A stretch of 64,000 nt of DNA from Fibrella aquatilis (lineage in GTDB: Bacteria; Bacteroidota; Bacteroidia; Cytophagales; Spirosomataceae): contig NZ_JAFMYU010000009.1 of assembly GCF_017353255.1 (NCBI RefSeq), forward strand, positions 124,001-188,000, read 5' to 3'. The position numbers and the translations under genes are program-made. Numbering within the stretch: the stretch's first letter is position 1; each line of letters opens with the position of its first letter. Positions 34,243 to 42,681 of this stretch are shown in pieces. The notes under the pieces were generated by a model. That model did not search any database, was not told the origin of the DNA, and worked only from the letters and a program-made list of their open reading frames with translations.

Positions 34243-35160
34243 ATGTCAATTGGTAGCTTGCCCTCTATTATGACATCGCTTATTCAACATGTAACCCCCG
34301 ATACGTTTCAGCAGGCCTATATTCGACAACCGTTTGGTGAGGGTGATTCGGTAAATTACTTTCAAATTGTTCGAGTTGAAGACGTAGCTTCTCGGTTACT
34401 GGTGCCGACTCTGTTACACCGAACGACCTACAATTATTTCGTCTTGCTGACCAACGGCCAGGGGCGGCAGCTTCACAATCTGGATGAGATCACCATTGGA
34501 CCGGGGGCTATGCTACTGGTTCATGTGGATACGATCACCGCAATTAAGCAGATTGACGAAGACGTTCGGGGCTTCTTTGTGGGTTTTGACAGTCGGTTCG
34601 TTCAGCAGTTACTAACACCCGTTCAAATGGAGCAGTGGTATAGTTTACCGGCTTGTTTACCACTAAGTGCGGTTGAACAAACCTGGTGCGTTGCGCTTTG
34701 TGAATTATTGATACAGGAAAAGGCTTTGCCGACCAATAAGCCCACTGGTGCCGCCCGCCACCTGTTAGCGGCTTTCGTTTCTAAACTGCTCGACAAAGCG
34801 CAGGATTCGTCACAGGATGTGAATCGGCAGCAGATCGTAACCACTCAGTTTAAGCGGCTACTCAACCAGCATTGCTACCAACAGCACGGGCTACCTTTCT
34901 ATACCGATCAGTTAGCTATATCGGAAAATTATTTGTTTAGGTGCGTGAAGCAAACAACGGGAAAGTCGCCTAAAACACTGTTACTTGAGACGTTGGTACT
35001 CTATGCAATGGTACAACTACAAGATACGACGCTCGATGTAAGTCAGATCGCCGACGCTCTAGGCATCACTGATGTGTCGTACTTTGGGCGGCTTTTTCGG
35101 CAGCATACCCACATGACCCCAACCGAGTATCGCCGAACGGCTCGGCAGGATTTGTCTTGA
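34243..35160 (+). CDS. AraC-family transcriptional regulator
   Basis: 305-residue regulator with an N-terminal cupin-type sensing domain (about 20-140; NYFVLLTNGQGRQLHNLDE) and an AraC double helix-turn-helix at the C-terminus (about 205-300; LPFYTDQLAISENYLFRCVKQTTGKSPKT, then VSQIADALGITDVSYFGRLFRQ and MTPTEYRR). It is related along its length to the regulator at 46438-47349. Downstream, in the same direction, are the reductase, DUF2141 and SnoaL genes that it probably controls. The start ATG lies in a tandem ACATGTCA repeat (34233-34248); ATG 34270 is also possible. Confidence 0.9.
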   Translation: MSIGSLPSIMTSLIQHVTPDTFQQAYIRQPFGEGDSVNYFQIVRVEDVASRLLVPTLLHRTTYNYFVLLTNGQGRQLHNLDEITIGPGAMLLVHVDTITAIKQIDEDVRGFFVGFDSRFVQQLLTPVQMEQWYSLPACLPLSAVEQTWCVALCELLIQEKALPTNKPTGAARHLLAAFVSKLLDKAQDSSQDVNRQQIVTTQFKRLLNQHCYQQHGLPFYTDQLAISENYLFRCVKQTTGKSPKTLLLETLVLYAMVQLQDTTLDVSQIADALGITDVSYFGRLFRQHTHMTPTEYRRTARQDLS

Positions 35161-35233
35161 TCTTGTCCGGTTTACTCCTAACAGAAAGGGGATTTGTCTA
35201 ATCAATTTTGCGTCGTTAACATCTCAAGAGACG

Positions 35234-35872
35234 ATGCACGTTTTCATCTTCGGCGCAACCGGACCGACTGGACAACTGGTTTTAAGTAATCTGCTACAGG
35301 CAGGCCACCAAGTAACCGCTTTAGCGCGTAATCCGGCCAAGTTAGTGGCTCCTGATTCGCCCCGTTTCCAGCGACTACAGGGCGACGTAATGGATCCTCT
35401 CACTTATCAGGAGCAGCTAAGGGGGATAGACGTTGTTGTCTCCTTACTTGGCACGGGCAGCAGTACCAAACCCACCAGGATCTACTCAGCCGGTGGGCAG
35501 GCCATTGTGCAAGCCATGCGACAGGCAGATGTCAAGAAACTCATCACCATTACATCAGGCGGGGTACAGGAAGACGACCCCACGATTCAACGGAGTTTCT
35601 TCTACAAATACGTTGGGCTGTGGTGGCTACGTCACATCTACGCTGATATGAAACGGTGGGAAGCCCTGCTAAGCCAAAGCATAGACGTTGACTGGATCTG
35701 TGTTCGTCCGACCTACCTGGTTAACGGCCCGCTGACGGGGGTGTACCGTGTTCGGGAGACGTACTCCCCGGAAGGCGGCTGGAAGATTTCGCGGACTGAT
35801 TTGGCCGACTTCATCACGAAGCAAATAGCCAGTTCGCAATACATTCACAAAAAGCCAGTGATCGGCTACTAA
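35234..35872 (+). CDS. NAD(P)H-binding protein (atypical SDR, SDR_a5 type)
   Basis: 212-residue NAD(P)-binding Rossmann protein with the opening FIFGATGPTGQLVLSNLLQAGHQVTALARNPAKL, the glycine motif of atypical SDRs such as NmrA-like and BVR-B-like reductases. No YxxxK pair is seen, as usual in this group. Its counterpart in the second cassette is the protein at 48949-49599 (FGATGRTGIPLVKQALDQG). It follows the AraC gene by 73 bases and precedes the DUF2141 gene by 6 bases. Substrate unknown. Confidence 0.83.
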   Translation: MHVFIFGATGPTGQLVLSNLLQAGHQVTALARNPAKLVAPDSPRFQRLQGDVMDPLTYQEQLRGIDVVVSLLGTGSSTKPTRIYSAGGQAIVQAMRQADVKKLITITSGGVQEDDPTIQRSFFYKYVGLWWLRHIYADMKRWEALLSQSIDVDWICVRPTYLVNGPLTGVYRVRETYSPEGGWKISRTDLADFITKQIASSQYIHKKPVIGY

Positions 35873-35878
35873 CCGCCT

Positions 35879-36301
35879 ATGAACGCCTATCTGATTGGTT
35901 GGCATTTGCTGTTGTGGTCACTAATGACATCGGCACAGTCGGCGAAGGTACGGATCGACGTTACCGGCGTAGCGGTTGGCAAAGGGCCGGTGGTCGTCAA
36001 TATCTATGATTCCGCCGACCACTTCTTCAAACAAGCCGCTTACACGAAGACGGTTAACGATGCCCAGTCCACGGTAACCGTGCTGTTTGACCTGCCAGCA
36101 GGACGATACGCCCTTTCGGTGTACCAGGACACGAACAACAATAAGCGGCTTGACCAGGGATGGTTTAACGTTCCGACAGAGCCGGTTGGTTTTGGCAACA
36201 ATTTTCGTCCGCGTCTGTCAGCCCCCCGCTTTGAGGATTGCGCCGTTCTAGTAAACAATGACGATAACCAGTTTACAGTCAACCTATTCAAAGTTTTTTA
36301 A
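35879..36301 (+). CDS. DUF2141 exported protein
   Basis: 140-residue small exported protein (signal peptide, cleavage near SAQSAK, ~22). It carries the DUF2141 features: VVVNIYDSADHFFK near the start, then LPAGRYALSVYQDTNNNKRLDQGWFNVPTEPVGFGNN, a calcium-like DxNxxKxxD loop followed by the PxEPxGFGNN signature. It is a paralogue of the protein at 47442-47879. Function unknown. Six bases separate it from the reductase gene; the next ORF follows after 10 bases. Confidence 0.87.
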   Translation: MNAYLIGWHLLLWSLMTSAQSAKVRIDVTGVAVGKGPVVVNIYDSADHFFKQAAYTKTVNDAQSTVTVLFDLPAGRYALSVYQDTNNNKRLDQGWFNVPTEPVGFGNNFRPRLSAPRFEDCAVLVNNDDNQFTVNLFKVF

Positions 36302-36311
36302 CCCAAACAGT

Positions 36312-36767
36312 ATGAATTACACCAGCCAGCTATCACAACCCGATACAGAGCAGACTCTACGGTTGCTGGAGCAATTTGTAACCCTTTGGAACGCTAAAGA
36401 TGCCGATGCATTTGGCCAGATTTTTACCGAAAACGCCGAGTTTACCGATATCGTTGGGCAAACGGCGTTAGGTCGCCGGGCACTTATTGAACAGCACCGT
36501 TATCCCTTTGCCGTGGTCAATAAAGAAGCGGTATTAGCCATGCAGGATTTATACATCCGTCCGCTCAGTGACGAGTTAGTGTTGGTAACGGCCCAGTGGT
36601 CCTGCGAGAACAGTACGACCCCCACTGGTCAGGTATTACCCACTCGGCATGGGGTAGTTCAACTTGTTTGTCAGCGCGACGAAGCCGGTACGTGGTTGAT
36701 TCGACTAGTTCACAATACGGATACGAATCTGATGTACGAGCGTCAGGAACGCTTCATCAAGAAGTAG
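36312..36767 (+). CDS. SnoaL-like protein, SgcJ/EcaC type
   Basis: 151-residue NTF2-fold protein starting at ATG 36312; the frame is open further upstream but overlaps the DUF2141 gene. It has the SgcJ/EcaC/CalU19-type opening LEQFVTLWNAKDADAFGQIFTENAEFTDIVGQTALGR and the strand LVLVTAQWSC. Related proteins stabilise or self-sacrifice for enediynes, or act as small binding proteins; role here unknown. One base separates its stop from the next ATG, so they are translated together. Confidence 0.78.
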   Translation: MNYTSQLSQPDTEQTLRLLEQFVTLWNAKDADAFGQIFTENAEFTDIVGQTALGRRALIEQHRYPFAVVNKEAVLAMQDLYIRPLSDELVLVTAQWSCENSTTPTGQVLPTRHGVVQLVCQRDEAGTWLIRLVHNTDTNLMYERQERFIKK

Positions 36768-36768
36768 C

Positions 36769-36981
36769 ATGATTGCCGTGTTTAGAACCAGTTTGCAAAC
36801 CCAGCAGGACGTAAGCAAGCTGGCTCAGTGGCTCACCTCAGTACACGAGCTTACTCGCTGGAATGTAGACTTGGAGGATTGTGATAAGGTGCTACGGCTT
36901 GAGGGGAACGGGGTTGACACCAATCAAGTGCAGAACCTGGTTCGACGAGCGGGCTTTACCTGTGAAGAATTACCCGACTAA
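36769..36981 (+). CDS. Conserved small protein, HMA-like fold without metal-binding cysteines
   Basis: 70-residue protein with an early beta-alpha-beta pattern and the block WNVDLEDCDKVLRLEG, ending GFTCEELPD. The pattern recalls the small heavy-metal-associated domain, but the CxxC pair is missing. I believe it is a Bacteroidota family with no named function. It lies one base after the SnoaL stop and 11 bases before the membrane protein, within a tight operon. Confidence 0.6.
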   Translation: MIAVFRTSLQTQQDVSKLAQWLTSVHELTRWNVDLEDCDKVLRLEGNGVDTNQVQNLVRRAGFTCEELPD

Positions 36982-36992
36982 ACAGTAACAAT

Positions 36993-37463
36993 ATGCAATC
37001 AACAGCCGCCCCTGGCCTATCAGCATGGGTAACCGTGCTCAGAATCGCTTTAGGCTTCTACATATACGGGGCCACCGTTATCGAGGTATTTGTTTACTAC
37101 CCAAGCTGGAAGTACATCACTGGCGGTTGGGTAAATTTCAAGGTTTCTATTGATCAACTCATCATTCCTCTTTATGTCGTACCGACGTTCTTAGCCTTCA
37201 TTCCGGCCATCCTGATGTTCTGGTTTCGCCCGATTGTGGTTCCGCGTTGGATGGTGTGGGCTTCATTAGTCTTGATGATTATTCCAACCGTCTCCACGCT
37301 GTGGATTCAATTACCGATTCAATTCGACTTAGAGAAAGGTTTTGACCAGGCAGCTTACGAGCGATTACGCAACACTGATCTAATCTACCGCCAGATAGCG
37401 GCCTTCGTGGGCGTTATACTCAACGGATGGATGTTTATACGCCTGTTCGGCAACAAGCAGTAA
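36993..37463 (+). CDS. Small four-helix membrane protein, relative of 6552-7031
   Basis: 156-residue membrane protein with helices at about 11-31, 55-77, 85-103 and 130-150. After the first helix is VFVYYPSWKYI, which matches the position and type of the YEAIVISPNW segment of the 159-residue protein at 6552-7031. I cannot assign a function. It closes the AraC-led cassette; its stop faces the MFS gene in convergent orientation with about 118 bases between. Confidence 0.7.
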   Translation: MQSTAAPGLSAWVTVLRIALGFYIYGATVIEVFVYYPSWKYITGGWVNFKVSIDQLIIPLYVVPTFLAFIPAILMFWFRPIVVPRWMVWASLVLMIIPTVSTLWIQLPIQFDLEKGFDQAAYERLRNTDLIYRQIAAFVGVILNGWMFIRLFGNKQ

Positions 37464-37561
37464 TGAGCCCAAAGCAGAAAACTAGACCGTCAGGCCAATC
37501 CATTCGCAAGAGTTAACCAGACGTTGTGTTGTTCAGAGAGTGGCTTTATAATTAGTACAAC

Positions 37562-37604
37562 GTGAGATAAGAGGGTTATTTTTAGGTGGTAGCTCTTATC
37601 TCAC
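37562..37604 (-). other. 12-base inverted repeat over the end of the MFS gene
   Basis: GTGAGATAAGAG (37562-37573) and CTCTTATCTCAC (37593-37604) are exact complements with 19 bases between. The stop codon of the transporter lies in the loop. No T-run follows on either strand, so it may be a stabilising 3' hairpin rather than a terminator. Confidence 0.55.
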
Positions 37605-39006
37605 CTAAATGCTTACCTGCTACAATCGATTCCAATTCTTCCAGCGTCTTGCCCTTCGTTTCGGGTACATATCGCCACACGAAGCCAAAGCCGATGATAT
37701 TCAGGCCCGCAAACAGGAGAAAATTAATAACAGGACTGAGCCTGAGCAGCGAGGGCGAGACAAGCACCACTAAAAACGTGGATAGCCACAGCACGCCTGA
37801 ACAGAGTGACAAGGCTTTACCCCGCACTGACAGGGGGAACAACTCTGACAGCAGCACCCACACTACCGGTCCCAGCGTAAAGGCGAACGTACCGATGTAA
37901 ACCATCACGAACAGCAGCACCAGCCGCCCATCGACGGTATCGTTGCTAAACGACCAGGCCAGCAACAGCAGCGATACGGCCATCAGGAACGTACCCACCA
38001 GCATTAGCCGCCGCCGCCCCAGCCGGTCGATAAGCACGATGGCCAGCACGGTAAACACCAGAAACACCAGCATTACAAACACAGCATTGAGCAGGCCATC
38101 CTTAATACTGATACCCGCCTTCTCGAAGATGAGTTGCAGGTAGCCCGTCACGTTGTTAGCTCCGCAAAATTGTTGCAACACGGCCAGCCCAATACCCACC
38201 AGCAGCACCGGTAACACGACCGGACTACCCAAGGCCTTCCACGTTCCCAGCCGTAAGACCGCTGCCGACTCGCTTTGCGGCATGGCTGATTGGATATCAG
38301 CGAGTTCAATACGTATCTGTGTTTCTGGCATCAACTTCCTCAGCACCTGGATTGCAGCGTCGGTACGGCCCATTTTCACCAGCCAGCGGGGGCTTTCGGG
38401 AATGAGCAGCAAGGCCAGCACAAACACCACCGACGGCAACAGGGCTGACCCGAACATCCATCGCCAGCTATCAAGCTGCGCAGGGTCGCCGAAAGCGTAG
38501 CAGGCCAGCGTTGCCGCCAGAATCCCCGCGATGATCGTGAATTGATTCAGGGCCACCAACCGCCCCCGGATGGCCGCCGGTGCCAATTCGGCAATGTACA
38601 TCGGCGACAGCACCGAGGCCGCCCCCACGCCGATACCCTGCGCCAGTCGCCAGCCCGCAATCGACAACGGACCCGTTGCTAGGGCCACGCCGACGGTGCT
38701 GACCAAAAACGACAGGGCCGTGAGTTGCAACGATTTCTTGCGGCCCAGCCGGTCGGCCATATCCGCGGTGAGGAACGTACCTACCATACAGCCAATCTCA
38801 AAAATGGCCACCACCCACCCCAGCGCGAACCCATCGAGTGCGAATTGCCGCTTGATGAAGGGGATCACGCCCGTGATGACACCCAGGTCGAACCCGAACA
38901 TGAAGCCACCCAACGAAGCAATGAGGCTGACCGTCAGCACAAACGAACGGTTGTACGATGAAGACCGGATAGCACTGGACGTGGTTGGCTGAACGGAAGA
39001 AGCCAT
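37582..39006 (-). CDS. Sugar porter-family MFS transporter
   Basis: 474-residue inner-membrane sugar:proton symporter with 12 helices. Signature pieces of the sugar porter family are all visible: GFDLGVITGVIPFI in helix 1, DRLGRKKSLQ in loop 2-3, AAIRGRLVALNQF, PESPRWLVKMGR after helix 6, DRLGRRRLML in loop 8-9 and PETKGKTLEELE at the end. It is divergent from the IlvD/Edd gene (138 bases between starts) with AGTCCTACTT elements in the gap, so the two are probably induced together. A pentose or galactose is the likely load. A broken copy of its 3' end is at 33984-34183. Confidence 0.92.
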   Translation of the reverse strand: MASSVQPTTSSAIRSSSYNRSFVLTVSLIASLGGFMFGFDLGVITGVIPFIKRQFALDGFALGWVVAIFEIGCMVGTFLTADMADRLGRKKSLQLTALSFLVSTVGVALATGPLSIAGWRLAQGIGVGAASVLSPMYIAELAPAAIRGRLVALNQFTIIAGILAATLACYAFGDPAQLDSWRWMFGSALLPSVVFVLALLLIPESPRWLVKMGRTDAAIQVLRKLMPETQIRIELADIQSAMPQSESAAVLRLGTWKALGSPVVLPVLLVGIGLAVLQQFCGANNVTGYLQLIFEKAGISIKDGLLNAVFVMLVFLVFTVLAIVLIDRLGRRRLMLVGTFLMAVSLLLLAWSFSNDTVDGRLVLLFVMVYIGTFAFTLGPVVWVLLSELFPLSVRGKALSLCSGVLWLSTFLVVLVSPSLLRLSPVINFLLFAGLNIIGFGFVWRYVPETKGKTLEELESIVAGKHLGEIRATT

Positions 39007-39067
39007 AAAGGAAAAGTTGAGATTGATATGACGGAACAGCCGACAAGATCGTGGCTTTCAATTTTAT

Positions 39068-39097
39068 GTCCTACTAAATATTGTATTTAGTCCTACT
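39068..39097. promoter_or_regulatory. Paired GTCCTACT elements in the MFS/IlvD divergent promoter
   Basis: GTCCTACT occurs at 39068-39075 and 39090-39097, 22 bases apart, about two helix turns. Between them CTAAATA (39074-39080) and TATTTAG (39084-39090) form an exact 7-base inverted repeat. The second copy continues ACTTTTTAAG, like the elements at 28138-28164 and 58994-59028. A regulator here could act on both the transporter (starts 39006, leftwards) and the dehydratase (starts 39144). Confidence 0.55.
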
Positions 39098-39143
39098 TTT
39101 TAAGTAAGTTGCTGCGTCGGCCTCTAATCGGGCCATTAACAAC

Positions 39144-40871
39144 ATGAGCGAGTTACCTCAACCGATACCCCTTCGTAGCCAAGAGTGGTTTGGCAAACGC
39201 GGCAAAGATGGTTTCATCTACCGCGCTTGGATGAAGAATCAGGGCATTCCCGCTCATCAGTTCAACAACAAGCCCGTCATCGGCATCTGTAACACCTGGT
39301 CGGAACTCACGCCCTGCAACGCCCACTTCCGCGAACTGGCGCAGTCGGTACGGGAGGGCATCATCGAAGCCGGTGGGTTTCCGCTTGAATTTCCGGTAAT
39401 GTCGCTCGGCGAGTCGATGATGAAGCCTACGGCCATGCTGTACCGCAACCTGGCCAGCATGGACACGGAAGAATCCATTCGGGCCAACCCGCTCGACGGC
39501 GTGGTCATTCTGGCGGGTTGCGATAAGACAACCCCCAGCACCGTAATGGGGGCCTGCTCCGTCGATATCCCCACCATCGTGGTGTCGGGTGGTCCGATGC
39601 TGACCGGGATGCAGCGGGGCCAGCCTATCAGCATCAGCGACGTTTGGCGGTTAAGCGAACGGGTAAAAACCGGGGAGGTGAGTACCGACGAGATGGAGGA
39701 AGCCGAGGCCTGCACTTGCAGAAGCCGGGGGCATTGCGCCGTGATGGGTACCGCTTCCACGATGGCCTGCATGGTGGAGGCCCTGGGCCTTACCCTCCCC
39801 GGTAATGCCGCCATCCCCGCCGCCGATTCGCGGCGAAAGGTGTTGGCCCACTACTCAGGGATGCGGATTGTGGGGATGGTGCGCGAAAACCTCCTGCTTT
39901 CGGACCTGCTCACGCGCCAGGCCTTCGAGAATGCCATCCGCATAAACACAGCCATTGGCGGGTCCACGAACTTCGTGATTCACCTGCTGGCCATTGCGGG
40001 TCGGATTGGCGTTGACCTGCGCCTCGATGAGTTCGACGACCTGGCCCGCGACATACCGCTGATCGTGAACCTGCAACCGTCAGGACAATATTACATGGAA
40101 GACTTCTTCTACGCGGGTGGCCTGCCGGTGGTCATCAACCAGCTGCTGCCCCGCCTGCACGGTGGGTGCCGTACCGCCAATGGGCTAACTATCGCCGAAA
40201 ACTATGGGGAGGTGGCGAAGCATCCGACCGATGTGATCACCCCGGTCGACAACCCCGTCAAGGCCGAGGGCGGGCTGGCCGTGCTGACGGGTAATCTGTG
40301 CGCCAATGGGGCCGTCATCAAACCCTCGGCAGCATCGCCCCACTTGCTCACTCACCGGGGGCAAGCTGTTGTTTTTGAGACGATTGAGGACTACAAGGTC
40401 CGCATTAACGACCCGGATCTGGCTGTTACCGAAACCAGTGTCCTGGTACTGAAAAACGTGGGGCCGGTGGGCTACCCCGGCATGCCGGAAGTGGGCAACA
40501 TGGGCCTGCCCGAAAAGCTGCTTCGGGCGGGCGTGACCGACATGGTCCGCATCTCCGACGGACGCATGAGTGGTACGGCTTTCGGTACGGTGGTGTTGCA
40601 CGTCTCGCCCGAAGCCGCTGTGGGAGGGACACTGGCCCTGGTCGAGACCGGCGACTGGATCGAGCTGGACGTACCTGGCCGCACGCTGACCCTGCTGGTC
40701 GATGAAGCCGAACTGGACCACCGCCGACAGCAGTGGCAACCCCTTCCCCTGCATATGAATCGCGGTTACTGGCACCTCTACCAAACCCACGTGCAGCAGG
40801 CTCACCTGGGAGCCGATCTCGATTTTCTGCGCGGCCATTCGGGCAGTATCATTACGCGGGAATCACACTAA
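39144..40871 (+). CDS. IlvD/Edd-family sugar acid dehydratase (L-arabinonate/xylonate dehydratase-like)
   Basis: 575-residue Fe-S dehydratase that turns a pentonic or hexonic acid into a 2-keto-3-deoxy acid. The opening RSQEWFGKRGKDGFIYRAWMKNQG is specific to the sugar-acid branch rather than to amino-acid IlvD. Cluster cysteines are C49 (GICNTW), C126 in GCDKTTPS with Lys128, and C198 in CTCRSRGHC. Its neighbours, an SDR and an AraD1/GguC-like protein, are the enzymes of L-arabinose oxidation, so L-arabinonate is the best guess; D-xylonate or D-galactonate remain possible. It starts a four- or five-gene plus-strand run. Confidence 0.88.
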   Translation: MSELPQPIPLRSQEWFGKRGKDGFIYRAWMKNQGIPAHQFNNKPVIGICNTWSELTPCNAHFRELAQSVREGIIEAGGFPLEFPVMSLGESMMKPTAMLYRNLASMDTEESIRANPLDGVVILAGCDKTTPSTVMGACSVDIPTIVVSGGPMLTGMQRGQPISISDVWRLSERVKTGEVSTDEMEEAEACTCRSRGHCAVMGTASTMACMVEALGLTLPGNAAIPAADSRRKVLAHYSGMRIVGMVRENLLLSDLLTRQAFENAIRINTAIGGSTNFVIHLLAIAGRIGVDLRLDEFDDLARDIPLIVNLQPSGQYYMEDFFYAGGLPVVINQLLPRLHGGCRTANGLTIAENYGEVAKHPTDVITPVDNPVKAEGGLAVLTGNLCANGAVIKPSAASPHLLTHRGQAVVFETIEDYKVRINDPDLAVTETSVLVLKNVGPVGYPGMPEVGNMGLPEKLLRAGVTDMVRISDGRMSGTAFGTVVLHVSPEAAVGGTLALVETGDWIELDVPGRTLTLLVDEAELDHRRQQWQPLPLHMNRGYWHLYQTHVQQAHLGADLDFLRGHSGSIITRESH

Positions 40872-40888
40872 CGTACCTGTCAAGTACT

Positions 40889-41683
40889 ATGGCTTTTGAC
40901 ATTGATCTATCGTCGAAAATAGTTCTCATTACCGGCGTGTCGTCGGGCATTGGGGCGGGCATTGCCCGGATGTACGCCAAAGCAGGCGCACAAATCGCAG
41001 GGTGCGCCCTCGAACCCAATCCCCACCCCCATGTCCAACAGTTTAGGGAGAGCGTACTGACTGAATCGGGCCGCGAGGCGTTGTATGTACAAGCCGACGT
41101 AACGCGGCTGACTGACCTGGAAGCCCTTGTAGCGGCTACCGTAGCCCGGTTTGGGCGTATCGACGTGCTGGCTTCCAATGCTGGAGCCAATGTCTTTTCG
41201 GGAGCCGACCAGTGCACCCCTGACGAGTGGCGGCACAACCTGAATCTGAACTTGGAGTCACACTGGCAATTAGCGCGACTGTGTAAACCCTACCTGGAGG
41301 CATCGGGCGAGGGGGTCATCGTCATCAACAGCTCGTGTCATGCATTCAGCAGTTTGCCGGGCTGTTTTCCGTATAATATTGCCAAAACGGCCCTCAAGGC
41401 CCTGGTACAGAGCCTGACGCTCGAATGGGCACCGGCTATCCGAACGGTGGGGGTCGCGCCCGGATTCATCGACACTGACCTCACGAGGGTGTATTTCGAT
41501 ACGTTCCCCGACCCCGCCGCCGAGCAGCGGAAAACGGAGCATCGGTTTCCGATGAAACGGCTTGGAACTCCTGCCGACATCGGTGCCTGGTTCGTGTTTC
41601 TGTCCAGCCCGTTTGGCTCCTACGCCTCCGGCCAAACGTACCTGATCGATGGGGGCAAAGCGGCGGTAATGATGGACGATTAA
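40889..41683 (+). CDS. SDR-family oxidoreductase, probable sugar dehydrogenase
   Basis: 264-residue short-chain dehydrogenase, started at ATG 40889 after the IlvD stop. Seen: ITGVSSGIGAGIAR (about 14-27), SNAGAN (near 95), the active-site Ser in NSSCHAF, YNIAK (Tyr/Lys, about 160) and YLIDGG at the end. It lies between the dehydratase and the AraD1-like gene. The likely role is oxidation of the free sugar to its lactone (L-arabinose or D-galactose 1-dehydrogenase), completed by the SMP-30 protein at 32221. Another alcohol substrate cannot be excluded. Confidence 0.83.
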   Translation: MAFDIDLSSKIVLITGVSSGIGAGIARMYAKAGAQIAGCALEPNPHPHVQQFRESVLTESGREALYVQADVTRLTDLEALVAATVARFGRIDVLASNAGANVFSGADQCTPDEWRHNLNLNLESHWQLARLCKPYLEASGEGVIVINSSCHAFSSLPGCFPYNIAKTALKALVQSLTLEWAPAIRTVGVAPGFIDTDLTRVYFDTFPDPAAEQRKTEHRFPMKRLGTPADIGAWFVFLSSPFGSYASGQTYLIDGGKAAVMMDD

Positions 41684-41700
41684 TAACTTCCTATTACATT

Positions 41701-42663
41701 ATGAGATTAATCCAATTTGTCGACCACATAAAGCAGCCGCACGTTGGCATTGTGGATAACGACCGTATCTGCATGCTGCATACCGTTTCGTCAACGTATG
41801 AGCTAGCCCAACTGGCTTTTGAGTCAAACACGCCGCTGGTTGATTTGGCCCGTCAATTAGCATCGGACCGGTACGAAGACTACGCCACGCTGCTCAGCGA
41901 TAACCGGGTGCTAGTGCCACTGGCTCACCCCGACCCGTATCACACCTGGATTACGGGCACGGGCCTGACGCACTTAGGCAGTGCCGCCTCGCGCGATGCC
42001 ATGCACCAGAAGCTGACAGCCAACGCTGAGCTAACCGACACCATGAAAATGTTCAAACTCGGCGTGGAGGGCGGGCAGATGCAGGGCGACGTACCAGGTG
42101 CGCAACCCGAATGGTTCTACAAAGGCAACGGCCTGATGGCCGTTGCGCCGGGCCATCCGCTGCCCTCGCCGCCGTTCGCGCTCGACGCAGGTGAAGAACC
42201 CGAACTGGTGGGAATTTACGTCAACGATGCCACGGGGACGCCCCACCGGATTGGGTTTGCCGTGGCCAACGAGTTTTCCGATCATCAGATGGAACGGATG
42301 AACTACCTCTACTTGGCTCATTCCAAGTTGCGCCCCTGTTCCTACGGCCCTGAACTGCTGCTGGGCGACCTGCCCGATCACCTCGTAGGGGTGAGCCGTA
42401 TTCGGCGCGGGACCGACGTAATCTGGGAGAAAGAGTTTCTGACCGGCGAGGCTAATATGAGCCATAACCTGGCTAATCTCGAACATCACCACTTCAAATA
42501 CGATCTGTTCCGGCAACCGGGCGACATGCACGTGCATTTCTTCGGCACCGCTGTAATTAGCTTCGCCGACGGCATCCAACCGATTGATGGTGATGTATTT
42601 GAGATCCAGATTGATTCCTTTGGAGCACCGCTCCGAAATCCGCTGCAACTGATTTTGCCCTAA
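41701..42663 (+). CDS. AraD1/GguC-type fumarylacetoacetate hydrolase-family protein
   Basis: 320-residue FAH-superfamily protein. Its opening MRLIQFVDHIKQPHVGIVDNDRI and the long form with the metal site residues (EPELVGIYVND, VANEFSDH) match the AraD1/GguC branch, which acts in non-phosphorylating L-arabinose breakdown by converting 2-keto-3-deoxy-L-arabinonate towards alpha-ketoglutaric semialdehyde. The C-terminal SFADGIQPIDGDVFEIQI strand is shared with other FAH proteins. It is 17 bases after the SDR gene. The branch assignment is from recall of the family's opening, so the substrate is probable rather than certain. Confidence 0.82.
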   Translation: MRLIQFVDHIKQPHVGIVDNDRICMLHTVSSTYELAQLAFESNTPLVDLARQLASDRYEDYATLLSDNRVLVPLAHPDPYHTWITGTGLTHLGSAASRDAMHQKLTANAELTDTMKMFKLGVEGGQMQGDVPGAQPEWFYKGNGLMAVAPGHPLPSPPFALDAGEEPELVGIYVNDATGTPHRIGFAVANEFSDHQMERMNYLYLAHSKLRPCSYGPELLLGDLPDHLVGVSRIRRGTDVIWEKEFLTGEANMSHNLANLEHHHFKYDLFRQPGDMHVHFFGTAVISFADGIQPIDGDVFEIQIDSFGAPLRNPLQLILP

Positions 42664-42681
42664 ATAACCCCTTAACCCGCC

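Noticed and set aside
34233-34248. Tandem ACATGTCA repeat at the AraC start as a regulatory element
   Set aside because: Only two 8-base units, and one of them is the start codon region; too little to call an operator.
33984-37822. The duplicated transporter ends as terminal repeats of a transposon
   Set aside because: The two copies are in the same orientation and degenerate at the edges, and no transposase or integrase lies between them.
37586-38992. Several plus-strand open frames across the transporter
   Set aside because: They shadow the MFS gene, which has all sugar porter signatures on the minus strand; the other translations are Thr/Ser-rich with no domain.
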